Counted from the first letter of the stretch, positions 26,983 through 36,520 are shown. The stretch: DNA of 43,105 bases from Pedobacter borealis DSM 19626 (GCF_000708285.2 NZ_JAUG01000035.1:1-43105); one strand, 5' to 3'. Made by a program: numbers and translations. The notes: a model not told the origin generated them from the letters alone.

Positions 26983-29900
26983 TTAGAAGGTAATGTTTGC
27001 GCCAACATTGATCACACGCTGTTGTGGATAATACTGTCCTGAATTACTTGGGGTTTCTGGATCAAAGGATGGCCCGAAGCGATCGATAGAAAATAGGTTT
27101 GTTCCGCTGATATAAAGTCTTACATTTTGCATTTTTATCTTTTCAATCCATGTTTTTGAAAAGGTATAACCCAGCTCCATGTTCTTTAACCTTACAAAAG
27201 CCGCATTCCGCAACCACAGATCCGATTCAAGGGTATTTACGCCGAATGTTCTGCCTGTTGGTCCGCTAAAGTTTCTTGGGTATTTATTATCGCCTGGGTT
27301 TTGCCATCTTTCTTCAAAAAATTCCTGAACCATATTTAAACCCGCTGGCGCCAGGTAAGATTTGGCCCTTGCCTGTCCCTGAAAGAAAACCGTAAAATCT
27401 ATGTTTTTCCAGCTTGCGCCAAGAGAAGTACCAAACATAATTTCTGGTGTACGGGTAAGTGGTGTTCTCACTTTATCCAAATCATTAATTGCACCATCAT
27501 TGTTTATATCCTTATACCTGATATCGCCAATACCCGTACCGGCCGGATGCGGCGTATTGTTAATTTCCTGTTGATTTTGATAAATACCATCACTCTGGTA
27601 CAGGAACCACGAATCAATCGGGATATTGGTTTTGCGTTGATAATCTGGAATATTCGCGGCTTCATCCATAAAGATTACCTTGTTCCTTGCGAAAGTGATA
27701 TTGCCCCTAACGTTGTATTTAAAAGAATCGCCAATAGTGTTGTGGTATAAAACCTCCATTTCTATACCACGGTTTAATACTTTCCCAAGGTTTTCGTTTG
27801 GCAGCGTTAAGCCAGTATATCCGGGAACAGATTCACTTCTGGTGATTAGAATATTAGAGCGCAGCGATCTGAATACATCGATATTAACACCTAACTTTCC
27901 TTTAAAAAACTGCGTTTCCAAACCAATATCGGTAGTATTGGCCAGCTCCCAGGTAATGTTTGGATTTGGGGTTGGCCCTAATACCAGCGAAGAAACCTGC
28001 GAGGCGCCAGAACCCAAAGAATAGCCATAGCCGCTACCAAGCAAATAAGTTTGCAGGTAATTGAATGCAGAAACAGCATCATTACCAGTCTTACCCCATG
28101 ATACCCTCAATTTCAACTCGTTGATCACATCCGATTTGAAGAAATCTTCCTGCGAAATACGCCATCCTGCAGATACTCCCGGGAAAAAACCATAACGTTT
28201 TCCTTGTGGAAAATTCTGAGAGCCATCATAACGCATGGTATAATCTAACAGGTACTTACCTTTATAATTGTAAGAAAAACGGCTGATGTAATTCACACGT
28301 GCGGCCTTTGCAGCACTCGAATTGTTCTGCTGACCGATGAGGCTACCTGCAAAAAGCTGATCTAAACTATTGCTCAGGAAATTTGACCTGTTCGCATTAA
28401 TGATATCAGTATTTCCTTTAAAGCTTTCGAAAGCAACAAAGGTATCAAAAGTATGATCGCTGATTGTTTTTGAGTACCCTAGTTTTAGGTTTAATAAACC
28501 TTGATTAATATCGCCGCGTTGCTCAAATAATGAAGGCGTAATCGAAGAAACCACCTGGGTGTATCCCTTTGTTGCAGGATTATAACGGTATGCTGGAGGT
28601 GGAGTCTTGGTAAACGATTTTGTTTTCGATATAGTTTTGTCAAACGCGTAATATCCATCCACGAAAAGTCCTTTGGTCACCTTATCCAGCTTCCAGCTAA
28701 AAGATGCCTTAGTTTGCAGATAATCAGTGGTGAATTTTTGGTACCCAGCCTCTCCGGAAGTAATATAAACCATACTGTTATCCGGACCGCCTCCAATACC
28801 CACACCAACAAGATCATTGTCGTATATTGGGGTAAGGTAAGGATAAGCTAGCCACAACTCTCTAAAAATTCCACCAGCATCATAGCCACGTTTGGCTGCA
28901 TTGCGAAATTCGTTGCGATAACTCACATCTACACCCATTTTAAAATTATCGGTCACATTCACATCTACATTTGCCCTCGCCTGGTCTTGTGTATAATAAG
29001 CGGCATCGCGTTTATAGATACCATCTTGTTTCTGGTGCTGACCTGAGAAGAAATAACTCACTTTATCCGTTCCGCCGCTAAGCGAAAGAATGTGGTTTTG
29101 CTGTAATGCACGTTTTTTCATTATCGCATCCCACCAGTTGCTGCTTGGATACCCGAGCGGGTCAGATCCGTTTCGGAATTTTTCAATATCTTCTGCTTTC
29201 CATGTTAATTGCTGACCAACTAAATCATCGTATTCATTTGTAGCCTGTGCATACTGATAAGAATTCAACATTTCTGGTACACGCGTAGACTGGGTTGTAG
29301 CCCAGTTGGTTCCAAGCGAAAATACTGGCTGACCAGATTTACCTCTTTTTGTGGTAATGAGGATAACACCATTTGCCGATCGTGCACCATAAATTGCAGC
29401 ACTTGCATCTTTGATCACCGTAAAAGATTCGATATCAGCTGGATTTAACCTGGCAAAACCGCCTGATCTGTCTGGAATCCCATCAATTACGACCAGGGCG
29501 CCCGTACTCCCTAAAGTACTTTTTCCACGAACAAATACATCGGCATTATCATTGCCTGGCTCACCGCTTCTGGTATTTACAATAAGGCCAGGAACCTGGC
29601 CGGCAATAGAATTGGTAAGATTGGTTGAAGGAGATTTTGCCAGTTCAGCGCCACTGATTGTGGCAACTGCACCTGTTAAATTTGCCCGCTTCTTGGTACC
29701 ATAACCTACCACCACTACGTCATTTAAGCCAGAACCTGCTGTTTCTGCCAGCTGTACCTCAATGTTGGTTTTATCACCTACAGTAATTTCCTGATCGGTA
29801 TAACCCACATAACTAAATATTAAAATGGCATGAGATGGAACGCTTAATTTAAATCGTCCATCGGTATCTGTTTTTGTGCCTTGCTGGGTCCCTTTTACCC

Positions 29901-30066
29901 TAACCGAAGCCCCCGGCAATCCCAGTCCATTGTCTGTTACCCTACCCGAAACCATTTGCTGAGCAAACGAGGGGACACAAACTGCAAAAAAGAGCAGTAA
30001 TAAAATAAGCTTTTTCCAGAGCAGATCGGGATAGCCTAACTTTTGAAAAGTAAGTTTTAAGTTCAT
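26983..30066 (-). CDS. susC-like: SusC/RagA-type TonB-dependent outer-membrane transporter
   Basis: The 1027-residue product imports glycan fragments across the outer membrane using TonB energy. A signal peptide ends at about SFA-Q (36). A carboxypeptidase-D-like domain follows (VSGRVTDNGLGLPGASV to EVQLAE). Next comes the SusC signature DVVVVGYGTKKRANLTGAVA, the plug (DVFVRGKSTLGSTGALVVIDG, IKDASAAIYGARSANGVILI) and a long barrel ending NVGANITF. There is no N-terminal STN signalling domain, so it should not drive an anti-sigma system; the divergent GntR gene is the likelier control. It heads the susCD-glycosidase operon. A candidate promoter lies at 30138-30171. Confidence 0.97.
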   Translation of the reverse strand: MNLKLTFQKLGYPDLLWKKLILLLLFFAVCVPSFAQQMVSGRVTDNGLGLPGASVRVKGTQQGTKTDTDGRFKLSVPSHAILIFSYVGYTDQEITVGDKTNIEVQLAETAGSGLNDVVVVGYGTKKRANLTGAVATISGAELAKSPSTNLTNSIAGQVPGLIVNTRSGEPGNDNADVFVRGKSTLGSTGALVVIDGIPDRSGGFARLNPADIESFTVIKDASAAIYGARSANGVILITTKRGKSGQPVFSLGTNWATTQSTRVPEMLNSYQYAQATNEYDDLVGQQLTWKAEDIEKFRNGSDPLGYPSSNWWDAIMKKRALQQNHILSLSGGTDKVSYFFSGQHQKQDGIYKRDAAYYTQDQARANVDVNVTDNFKMGVDVSYRNEFRNAAKRGYDAGGIFRELWLAYPYLTPIYDNDLVGVGIGGGPDNSMVYITSGEAGYQKFTTDYLQTKASFSWKLDKVTKGLFVDGYYAFDKTISKTKSFTKTPPPAYRYNPATKGYTQVVSSITPSLFEQRGDINQGLLNLKLGYSKTISDHTFDTFVAFESFKGNTDIINANRSNFLSNSLDQLFAGSLIGQQNNSSAAKAARVNYISRFSYNYKGKYLLDYTMRYDGSQNFPQGKRYGFFPGVSAGWRISQEDFFKSDVINELKLRVSWGKTGNDAVSAFNYLQTYLLGSGYGYSLGSGASQVSSLVLGPTPNPNITWELANTTDIGLETQFFKGKLGVNIDVFRSLRSNILITRSESVPGYTGLTLPNENLGKVLNRGIEMEVLYHNTIGDSFKYNVRGNITFARNKVIFMDEAANIPDYQRKTNIPIDSWFLYQSDGIYQNQQEINNTPHPAGTGIGDIRYKDINNDGAINDLDKVRTPLTRTPEIMFGTSLGASWKNIDFTVFFQGQARAKSYLAPAGLNMVQEFFEERWQNPGDNKYPRNFSGPTGRTFGVNTLESDLWLRNAAFVRLKNMELGYTFSKTWIEKIKMQNVRLYISGTNLFSIDRFGPSFDPETPSNSGQYYPQQRVINVGANITF

Positions 30067-30106
30067 ATTTGGTTTATTTTGGTTGGAAATAAAAAGATAA
30101 ATTAGT

Positions 30107-30118
30107 TAATCTAGTCTA
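30107..30118 (-). promoter_or_regulatory. Candidate GntR operator in the susC leader
   Basis: TAATCTAGTCTA on the plus strand reads TAGACTAGATTA on the minus strand. It shares ATAGACTAG with the site at 30375-30386. It lies downstream of the proposed susC -7 box, where a bound protein would block transcription. Confidence 0.4.
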
Positions 30119-30137
30119 TTCTGTTCTATTATTGATG

Positions 30138-30171
30138 TAAATATAAACGATCTTTTATTAGAATTGCAAAA
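30138..30171 (-). promoter_or_regulatory. Candidate susC operon promoter
   Basis: On the minus strand TTTTG (30167-30171) is followed after 21 bp by TATATTTA (30138-30145), close to the Bacteroidota -33 TTTG and -7 TAnnTTTG boxes. It leaves a leader of about 65 nt before the susC ATG. Confidence 0.4.
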
Positions 30172-30374
30172 CTTATTTTCGTCTTTTGTAAAAAAACATG
30201 TTCAGCACTTGGCTGCCCTAACAAAAAACAAGCAATTTTGTGCCTTTATTGTTACATAACCTGTCTTTACAATTCAACAGGAGCCAAAATGAGATACGGA
30301 ATATTTTTTTCGATTGTTGATTAACTGAATTTTATTACCTTGTAATCGAAAGGCGAACAAGAATTCCAAACCTA

Positions 30375-30386
30375 TAGACTAGTGTA
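30375..30386 (+). promoter_or_regulatory. Candidate GntR operator before gntR
   Basis: TAGACTAGTGTA is a palindrome except for one pair (TAnACTAGTnTA). It ends 14 bp before the gntR start codon and matches the site in the susC leader, which fits autoregulation. Confidence 0.4.
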
Positions 30387-30400
30387 GCCCAATCTACTTT

Positions 30401-31417
30401 ATGATAACTATTTTCGAAAAAATACGGGAACTAGAAGAAATACCCTCCTATTCAAAACATGAGCAGTTTGTTCAGGGCTTTATTAATGCTATTGATCAAA
30501 GGATTATTTCTAAAGGAGAAGCGCTTCCTTCTATCAATGTGTTGATTAAAGAACTTGGTTTTGCCCGCGAAACGGTAATGAAAGGTTATCGTGAGTTGAT
30601 TAGCCGTGGCATAGTGGAATCGAAAAAGCGTTTAGGGTATTTTGTGGCTAACGACGATACCGAACAAACCTTAAAAGTGGCATTGCTCATGTATTTGATC
30701 GACTCTTTCCAGGAGCAGTTTTACCGTAATTTCAGGAATGAGCTTGGCCCAAATGTGCATATCGATGTTTTTTTTCATCACGGCAATATCACCATCTTCG
30801 AAACGATGCTGGATATGATCAAAGGAAAGTATGGGGTTTATGTAATTTCGCCAATTCCACACCCTAAAACTAAACACCTGTTAGATAGCCTGCCGAGCAA
30901 CAAACTCATCATGTTCGACCGATACGAAGCCTTAAAAGGTGAATTTAATTATGTAACGCAGGAATTTGAGCAATCTACCTACCAGGTTTTGGCCGAACTT
31001 GCCGATACCATAAAAAAGTTCGATGAAATGATTTTCTTTCATGTTCCCGGTTCGTTAGATCCTGTCGAAATTATCAGGGCCTTTAAAAAGTTTACAAAAG
31101 ATTTTGCCGTAAATACCCGTATAATAAATGAATATGAGCCTGGAAGTGTAGAAAAAGGCAAGGTTTACTTTACACTCAACAATTCCGAAATCTGGAAAAT
31201 CCTGAAGGACTGCGAAGCAAAGCAACTTCAGGTAGGAAAAGATATCGGAATCCTTTCGCATAACGATGAGGTTGTAAAAGAACTTATAGGTGGAGGCATT
31301 ACCACTTATTCGGCCGATTTTTCGTTAATGGGCAAAAAAGTTGCACAGGCGGTGCTGAAAAAAGAAAAAATCCAGGAAATTATTCCAACGGTACTCATCA
31401 GAAGAAATTCTTTATAA
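30401..31417 (+). CDS. GntR-family regulator with sugar-binding-type C-terminal domain
   Basis: The 338-residue product has a winged helix-turn-helix of the GntR type at about residues 20-85: ALPSINVLIKELGFARETVMKGYRELISRGIVESKKRLGYFV. The C-terminal 240 residues look like the periplasmic-binding-protein/LacI-like sensor fold rather than the FadR or HutC type, with segments KYGVYVISPIPHP, KLIMFDR and DIGILSHNDEVVKELIGGGITTYSADF. It should bind a sugar and release DNA. It is divergent from susC and 10 bp ahead of an SSS symporter gene, so it probably controls both operons. Two matching near-palindromes in the shared region are candidate operators. Confidence 0.9.
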   Translation: MITIFEKIRELEEIPSYSKHEQFVQGFINAIDQRIISKGEALPSINVLIKELGFARETVMKGYRELISRGIVESKKRLGYFVANDDTEQTLKVALLMYLIDSFQEQFYRNFRNELGPNVHIDVFFHHGNITIFETMLDMIKGKYGVYVISPIPHPKTKHLLDSLPSNKLIMFDRYEALKGEFNYVTQEFEQSTYQVLAELADTIKKFDEMIFFHVPGSLDPVEIIRAFKKFTKDFAVNTRIINEYEPGSVEKGKVYFTLNNSEIWKILKDCEAKQLQVGKDIGILSHNDEVVKELIGGGITTYSADFSLMGKKVAQAVLKKEKIQEIIPTVLIRRNSL

Positions 31418-31427
31418 GCTAAAGCAC

Positions 31428-33026
31428 ATGAATACTACGGCTATCATTACTTTTATAGTGGTAACCTTTCTGGTTGCATTGATTTCCTGGATCAAAACCC
31501 GAAAGCATAAAATCACGACTTCGGCCGGGCTTTTTCTGGCCAATCGCACCTTAAGTTTTACTGCTGTGGGCAGTGCATTATTTTTTACCAACATCAGCGC
31601 CGCCGAATTTGTAGGCAGCAGCGAATCGGTATACATCAACAATATGACGGTAATGGCCTGGGGCGTAAGTTCTGTATTTGCCATGTTGTTGGTTTCAGAA
31701 TTTGTAATCCCGGTTTATTTAAAGGGCGCCATGTCTACCACCCCCGATTTTCTGGAAAGCCGGTACGATCCGCAAACCAAAAAACTCGTATCCTTACTTT
31801 TTCTGATCAGCTACCTCGTTAACCTCTTGCCAATTGTATTGTATAGTGGTGCAGTTGCGCTAAATGGCCTGTTTCATTTTTCTGATAGCTGGAACATCAG
31901 TTATGGCAGCAGCATCTGGATTTTGGTTTGGTGCATCGGGCTTGTGGGCAGTTTATATTCTATATTGGGCGGCTTAAAAGCCATTGTTATTTCTGATCTT
32001 GTATTGGGTGCCTGTATGTTTACCGGTGCATTGTTACTTGCTTATTTTGGGGTGAGGCATGTAGGAAATGGAGATCTGCAACAGGGTATGCATACTATTC
32101 TTACCTCAAAAACCGAACACTTTAATTCAATAGGAAAAACAGGTGATGCCATTCCATTTTCGACCATTTTTACCGGTATGATTTTAATGAACCTCTTTTA
32201 TTGGGGTACGGAACAGGTAATTGTGCAACAGGCATTGGCTTCTTCTGATCTTAAAACCAGCCAGAAGGGAATTGCACTGGCCTGTGCGGGCAAACTTCTT
32301 GGGCCCTTATTATTTATGTTACCAGGGATTATTGCTGTTCATATGTACAGCAATATGCAGAATACCACTGAAGTTTTTTCGAGGGTGGTAAGCGATGTAT
32401 CACCTCCCGTACTCAGCGGTTTTATTGCTGCTGTTATTTTTGGTGCGGCTATTACCTCATTTTCTCCTGGACTGAACAGCGCAAGCACCTTGTTTATCCT
32501 CAATATTTATAAGCCAGCCAAAGAAAAGAAAGGTATTGTGGTTACCGAGGCCAAGATGTTAAAAAGCTCGAAAAGATTTGAAATGTTTGCTTCTTTATTG
32601 GCCATGTTCATTGCGCCCTTATTTATATTTTCTAATGATAGCTTTTATACCTTCATGCAAAAGATAAATGCAGCATTCAGTATCCCCATCTTTACCATTA
32701 TGTTTGTTGGCTTTGCAACCAAAAAAGCTCCGCCAATTGCGGCAAAAATAGGCTTGGGATTTTGCTTTGTAGCCTACATACTTACGCAAATGGTATTTGA
32801 TACCGGCATCCACTTCCTGCATGTACTGGCTATTCTTTTTGTTGTTACCACCGCCATTATGCTCATTATTGGAAGATTATACCCATTAGAAACTGCCTAT
32901 GTAGCCCAGAACAAACAGGTTGTTGATTTAAAGCCCTGGAAAAACCGTTATTGGGTTAATGGACTCTTATTGTTGATTATGGTTTTATTGTTTTTATTGT
33001 TCTCCCCTACATTCCTCGCTAATTGA
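31428..33026 (+). CDS. SSS-family sodium/sugar symporter
   Basis: The 532-residue inner-membrane protein belongs to the sodium:solute symporter (SLC5-like) family, sugar branch. It has about 13-14 hydrophobic helices. Conserved parts include FLANRTLSFTAVGSALFFTNISAAEFVGSSE near the start, TPDFLESRYD, LGGLKAIVISDLVLG, YWGTEQVIVQQALAS and ITSFSPGLNSASTLF, where small and hydroxyl residues line the sodium site. It would bring in the monosaccharide released by the glycosidases. It follows gntR by 10 bp and ends 4 bp before the end of the convergent GlxA-type gene, with no terminator in between. Confidence 0.93.
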   Translation: MNTTAIITFIVVTFLVALISWIKTRKHKITTSAGLFLANRTLSFTAVGSALFFTNISAAEFVGSSESVYINNMTVMAWGVSSVFAMLLVSEFVIPVYLKGAMSTTPDFLESRYDPQTKKLVSLLFLISYLVNLLPIVLYSGAVALNGLFHFSDSWNISYGSSIWILVWCIGLVGSLYSILGGLKAIVISDLVLGACMFTGALLLAYFGVRHVGNGDLQQGMHTILTSKTEHFNSIGKTGDAIPFSTIFTGMILMNLFYWGTEQVIVQQALASSDLKTSQKGIALACAGKLLGPLLFMLPGIIAVHMYSNMQNTTEVFSRVVSDVSPPVLSGFIAAVIFGAAITSFSPGLNSASTLFILNIYKPAKEKKGIVVTEAKMLKSSKRFEMFASLLAMFIAPLFIFSNDSFYTFMQKINAAFSIPIFTIMFVGFATKKAPPIAAKIGLGFCFVAYILTQMVFDTGIHFLHVLAILFVVTTAIMLIIGRLYPLETAYVAQNKQVVDLKPWKNRYWVNGLLLLIMVLLFLLFSPTFLAN

Positions 33027-33030
33027 TGAT

Positions 33031-33999
33031 TTAAGCCCTCGCATATTTTCGTTTGTATTCCATAGGCGATAGCCCCGTAATGCGTTTAAAGATTTTCCTG
33101 AATGCTTTCAAATCGTTATAGCCTGTATCTTCCATAATAAATGGCAGATCTTTATGGTTCATTTCGATGGCTTTTTTTGCTGATTCTATTCGTACCCTTT
33201 GCAGATATTCGAATGGTCTATTATGGGTAGCGGCCTTAAACCGACGGATAAAATTACGCTTACTCATATTAACCAGACTGGATACCTCGTCCATCGTGAT
33301 TTCGTTCTGGTAGTTTTCTTCAATATACTGCTGGGCTTTCAAAATGTCTTTATCATCATGCTGATGCTGGCCTGTAAATACCTTAAAATGCGCCTGGCTG
33401 GTTCTGTCCATTTCAATGGCAAACATTTTACTGATCCATAAAGCAGCTTCTCGACCGCAAAATTTCTCGATCAGGTACAGAATTAGTTTAAGAGAAGAGA
33501 ATGCTCCGCCACTGGTATAAACCCCGTCCTGATCGGTGGTTACCAAATCGCTTTTCATTCTTATTTTAGGGTAACGTTTTTGCATATCGGCTGCTACAGC
33601 CCAGTGTGAGGTTACTTCTTTACCATCAAGCAAACCCGCCTCAGCCAAAAAATAGCTACCTACGCACAAACTGGCCACTTCTGTCCGACTGGCGTACATT
33701 TCTTTAATCCATTTGATAGCCGCTTGGTTTCGGCCCAACACGCCCTCGTTACCAACACTAAATGATGGAATAATAATCAGATCAGTTTGTTGTACATCTT
33801 TATAATTTAACTGCTGAATATTGGCGTTGTTAAAGTGAAAGGGAATTTCGTGATCTTTCTCTGCAACCAAACTTAGCGCAAATACAGGCTTTTTACCAGC
33901 ACGCTCCATATAACGGTTGGCGCCACTCAATAAATCTACTACTCCGGTAACCGAGGAAGGAACAGCCTCGTCGAAAATATAAAGGCAAACATTTAACAT
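33031..33999 (-). CDS. GlxA-type AraC-family regulator with DJ-1/PfpI domain
   Basis: The 322-residue product has an N-terminal DJ-1/PfpI-like (class I glutamine amidotransferase-like) domain at about 1-190, with Cys112 at the nucleophile elbow (ASLCVGSYFLAEAGLL) and HWA at 132-134. The AraC helix-turn-helix pair covers about 215-318 (ITMDEVSSLVNMSKRNFIRRFKAATHNRPFEYLQRVRIESAKK, then DTGYNDLKAFRKIFKRITGLSPMEYK). The ligand is unknown. It is divergent from the dihydrofolate-reductase-like and VOC genes, 134 bp apart, and probably controls them. Its end nearly meets the symporter gene. Confidence 0.93.
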   Translation of the reverse strand: MLNVCLYIFDEAVPSSVTGVVDLLSGANRYMERAGKKPVFALSLVAEKDHEIPFHFNNANIQQLNYKDVQQTDLIIIPSFSVGNEGVLGRNQAAIKWIKEMYASRTEVASLCVGSYFLAEAGLLDGKEVTSHWAVAADMQKRYPKIRMKSDLVTTDQDGVYTSGGAFSSLKLILYLIEKFCGREAALWISKMFAIEMDRTSQAHFKVFTGQHQHDDKDILKAQQYIEENYQNEITMDEVSSLVNMSKRNFIRRFKAATHNRPFEYLQRVRIESAKKAIEMNHKDLPFIMEDTGYNDLKAFRKIFKRITGLSPMEYKRKYARA

Positions 34000-34133
34000 G
34001 CTTAATAGTTATTTTAATATAACTAAATTAGGTATTTTATTTGTCACTTTCATACCCTTAAGTTGTCATTTATGCCACCTAAATGATATCGATAATCTAC
34101 AGAGATTTGTAAACAGCTAAAGTAACAGAAACA

Positions 34134-34691
34134 ATGGGCAAATTAAATGTATTCAATTTTATCAGTCTGGATGGCTATTATAAAGATGCCAACAATGGTA
34201 TCGACTGGCATCAACATGGCCAGGAAGAGGGCGAGTTCAGCGCAAAAAACCTGGAGCACGATAGCATTCTGCTCTTCGGCCGGATAACTTATGAAATGAT
34301 GGCATCGTGGTGGCCATCGCAAAATGCTATTGAAGCAATGCCCGAAGTAGCAAAGGGCATGAACCAGGCTGAAAAGATTGTGTGTAGCAATACTTTGCAG
34401 CATACCACCTGGCAAAATACTCGGATAATGAGCGGAGATATATTGACTCAAATAACTGAGCTGAAGAAAACATTGCCAAAAGACATTACCATTTTAGGCA
34501 GCGGAAATCTGAGTACACAACTGGCCGAAGCAGGTTTAATTGACACCTATCAATTAATGATCGATCCTGTAGCCATTGGCAAGGGAACTTCCGTTTTTAG
34601 CGGTATGCAAAGACAGTTAAATTTGAAATTAACTGATACCCGAAGCTTTAAAAGTGGCACCGTATTATTGAGTTATGAGGCCTATAATTAA
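34134..34691 (+). CDS. Dihydrofolate reductase-like (RibD C-terminal domain) protein
   Basis: The 185-residue cytosolic protein is of the small RibD C-terminal/DHFR-like type: FISLDGYYKDANNGIDW at the start, LLFGRITYEMMASWWPS, and the nucleotide-binding ILGSGNLSTQLAEAGLIDTYQL near the end, with PVAIGKGTSVF after it. Family members are probably NAD(P)H-dependent reductases, mostly with unknown substrates. It is the first gene behind the GlxA-type regulator's divergent promoter and is followed after 22 bp by a VOC gene, with which it forms an operon. Confidence 0.9.
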   Translation: MGKLNVFNFISLDGYYKDANNGIDWHQHGQEEGEFSAKNLEHDSILLFGRITYEMMASWWPSQNAIEAMPEVAKGMNQAEKIVCSNTLQHTTWQNTRIMSGDILTQITELKKTLPKDITILGSGNLSTQLAEAGLIDTYQLMIDPVAIGKGTSVFSGMQRQLNLKLTDTRSFKSGTVLLSYEAYN

Positions 34692-34713
34692 GAATCAATA
34701 CCTAAATACTATA

Positions 34714-35106
34714 ATGATGAAAACAAAAATCTGGGCCAATTTAGGCGTTGAAAATGTAGAGAAAAGCAGAGCATTTTACACCAAACTCGGTTTCGAAAAA
34801 AATGCAGGACGCGAGAGCGATGAACTGGCCAGCTTTTTATTTGGAGAAGATAATTTTGTGATACACTTTTTCAAAGAAGATAGTTTAAAAAAGGGCATGA
34901 AAGGCGAGTTAGCCGATTTGAGCAAGGGCAATGAAGTTATATTTACCATTTCGGCTGAAACAAAAGCGGAAGTAGATGAGTGGGCGGTAAAAGTAAAAGA
35001 TGCGGGCGGTTCTGTATTCTCACCACCAGAAGAGTTTCAAGGCATGTATGGCTGCGCATTTGCCGACCCAGATGGGCATAAGTTTAATATATTGAAATGG
35101 AAGTGA
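34714..35106 (+). CDS. VOC-family (glyoxalase-like) protein
   Basis: The 130-residue product has the beta-alpha-beta-beta-beta modules of the vicinal-oxygen-chelate fold: KIWANLGVENVEKSRAFYTKLGF at the start and GCAFADPDGHKFNILKWK at the end. Such proteins are metal enzymes (glyoxalases, dioxygenases) or drug-binding proteins; the reaction is not readable. The frame is open back to 34675, overlapping the previous gene, but the ATG pair at 34714/34717 directly before KTKIW is the likely start and gives a 22-bp gap. A strong hairpin terminator follows. Confidence 0.88.
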   Translation: MMKTKIWANLGVENVEKSRAFYTKLGFEKNAGRESDELASFLFGEDNFVIHFFKEDSLKKGMKGELADLSKGNEVIFTISAETKAEVDEWAVKVKDAGGSVFSPPEEFQGMYGCAFADPDGHKFNILKWK

Positions 35107-35115
35107 GCATACAAA

Positions 35116-35146
35116 CGGCCTGCGATAATACAGGCCGCTTTTTTTT
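35116..35146 (+). terminator. Rho-independent terminator between convergent genes
   Basis: CGGCCTG (35116-35122) and CAGGCCG (35131-35137) pair perfectly, followed by C and eight T. It lies 9 bp behind the VOC gene; its T-run overlaps the stop codon of the transaldolase gene on the other strand. A weak run on the other side may let it serve both. Confidence 0.88.
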
Positions 35147-36236
35147 AGTTAATCTGCTGTTTTTTCTCTTCTATGGCCAGAAGTAATTGATCATAAGGTT
35201 TATTAAATTTCTCGATGCCTTCCTTTTCTAATTGATTAGCTAAGCTGTTTAAATCTATTCCAATCTCTTTAAGCTGTTCCAGAACCTGCTCTGCTTTGTC
35301 TATATCACGTTCCAAACGGTTTTCAGGTCGACCATGATCACGATAGGCCTCCAATGTTTCTGTTGGAACGGTATTGATCGTATCCTTTCCAATCAGTGCC
35401 TCTATATATTTGGTATCTGGAAATGAAGGATCTTTCGTTGCTGTACTTGCCCATAAAAGCCGTTGTGGTTTTGCGCCCATAGCCTGAAGTTTCTGAAAGC
35501 GTTCTCCAGCGAAAATACGTTTATAAATCTGGTAGGCTTTTTTGGCACAGGCAATAGCAACCTTACCCTTCATTTGCGTTAGGCCTTTGGTCTCCAATAT
35601 TGGATCAACGAGTACATCTATCCTACTGAGAAAAAAGCTGGCTACAGAGGCAATATGATCAATGGGCTGACCTGCTGCTACGCGGTCTTCCAAACCAGAA
35701 AGGTAAGCTTCTGCCACCTGTTCATACCTATCTAATGCAAAAAGCAATGTAATATTAATGTTTAATCCTTCACTAATAGCTCTGCGGATTGCGAGTAGGC
35801 CTTCAACTGTTGCCGGTATTTTGATCATTACATTTTTCCTATCTACTCTTCTCCACAATTCTACCGCCTGCTTAATCGTTCCATTGGTATCGTGGGCCAG
35901 GCGGGGCGAAACTTCAAGGCTAACATATCCATCTTCGCCCCTGTCAAACAAAGGTTTAAACAGATCTGCTGCATTTTGGATATCGCTAATGGCTAACCAA
36001 TAGAAGATTGCTTCGTTATCTGGGTAATTATAGGCAAGTGTTTTAATCTGCTCATCATAGTCTGAACTGCTGCTGATTGCTTTTTCGAAAATGGCGGGAT
36101 TGGAAGTCATCCCCTGAAGACCATCTTGCTCAATCAGTTTTGCTAAACCACCTGAAGTGATAAGCTTACGGTCTAGAAAATCCAGCCAGATACTTTGGCC
36201 AAATTCACGCAGTTGTTTTATATTATTCGTTTCCAT
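35145..36236 (-). CDS. tal: Transaldolase
   Basis: The 363-residue product is a pentose-phosphate-pathway transaldolase that moves a dihydroxyacetone unit between sugar phosphates. Seen are QSIWLDFLDR (14-23), GLQGMTSNPAIFEKA (39-53), SLEVSPRLAHDT (106-117), the Schiff-base lysine Lys139 in NVMIKIPAT, and NINITLLFALDRY. Length fits the longer bacterial type of transaldolase. It is flanked by stress-type genes (universal stress proteins and a small charged protein) but is separated from them by 284 bp. Its stop codon is embedded in the terminator of the facing VOC gene. Confidence 0.95.
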   Translation of the reverse strand: METNNIKQLREFGQSIWLDFLDRKLITSGGLAKLIEQDGLQGMTSNPAIFEKAISSSSDYDEQIKTLAYNYPDNEAIFYWLAISDIQNAADLFKPLFDRGEDGYVSLEVSPRLAHDTNGTIKQAVELWRRVDRKNVMIKIPATVEGLLAIRRAISEGLNINITLLFALDRYEQVAEAYLSGLEDRVAAGQPIDHIASVASFFLSRIDVLVDPILETKGLTQMKGKVAIACAKKAYQIYKRIFAGERFQKLQAMGAKPQRLLWASTATKDPSFPDTKYIEALIGKDTINTVPTETLEAYRDHGRPENRLERDIDKAEQVLEQLKEIGIDLNSLANQLEKEGIEKFNKPYDQLLLAIEEKKQQIN

Positions 36237-36438
36237 GGCACTGTTTTTATTTTTAAACGATTACATTTTTTAGATAAGTTTTATTCCTTTCAAATAATTT
36301 AAGGCCTGAGATGAGGTATTACGCCTATAAAGACCATATATTCTGAAAGCGTAATTGGATAACCAAGATATTCTGGTTAGGCGGAGATGTATGATTTTAA
36401 TAAAACAAAATAGAAAACCGAACTGTTTTAAAAATCAA

Positions 36439-36467
36439 TTGAAAACAACTTTAAATAAATAATTTCG
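36439..36467 (+). promoter_or_regulatory. Weak candidate promoter for the 54-residue gene
   Basis: TTG at 36439-36441 and TAATTTCG at 36460-36467, 18 bp apart, are one mismatch from the TAnnTTTG -7 consensus and lie 53 bp before the start codon. Confidence 0.22.
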
Positions 36468-36520
36468 CCAAAAATGAGGATACATAGGTTTTAAGAAAAT
36501 TAAATAAAATCTCAGTCACC

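Larger units (their letters stand above)
30067..30400. other. Divergent control region between susC and gntR
   Basis: This 334-bp AT-rich region holds no gene. It contains a candidate susC promoter and two 12-bp near-palindromes with the pattern TAnnCTAGnnTA, one toward each gene. No other repeat was seen. Confidence 0.6.
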
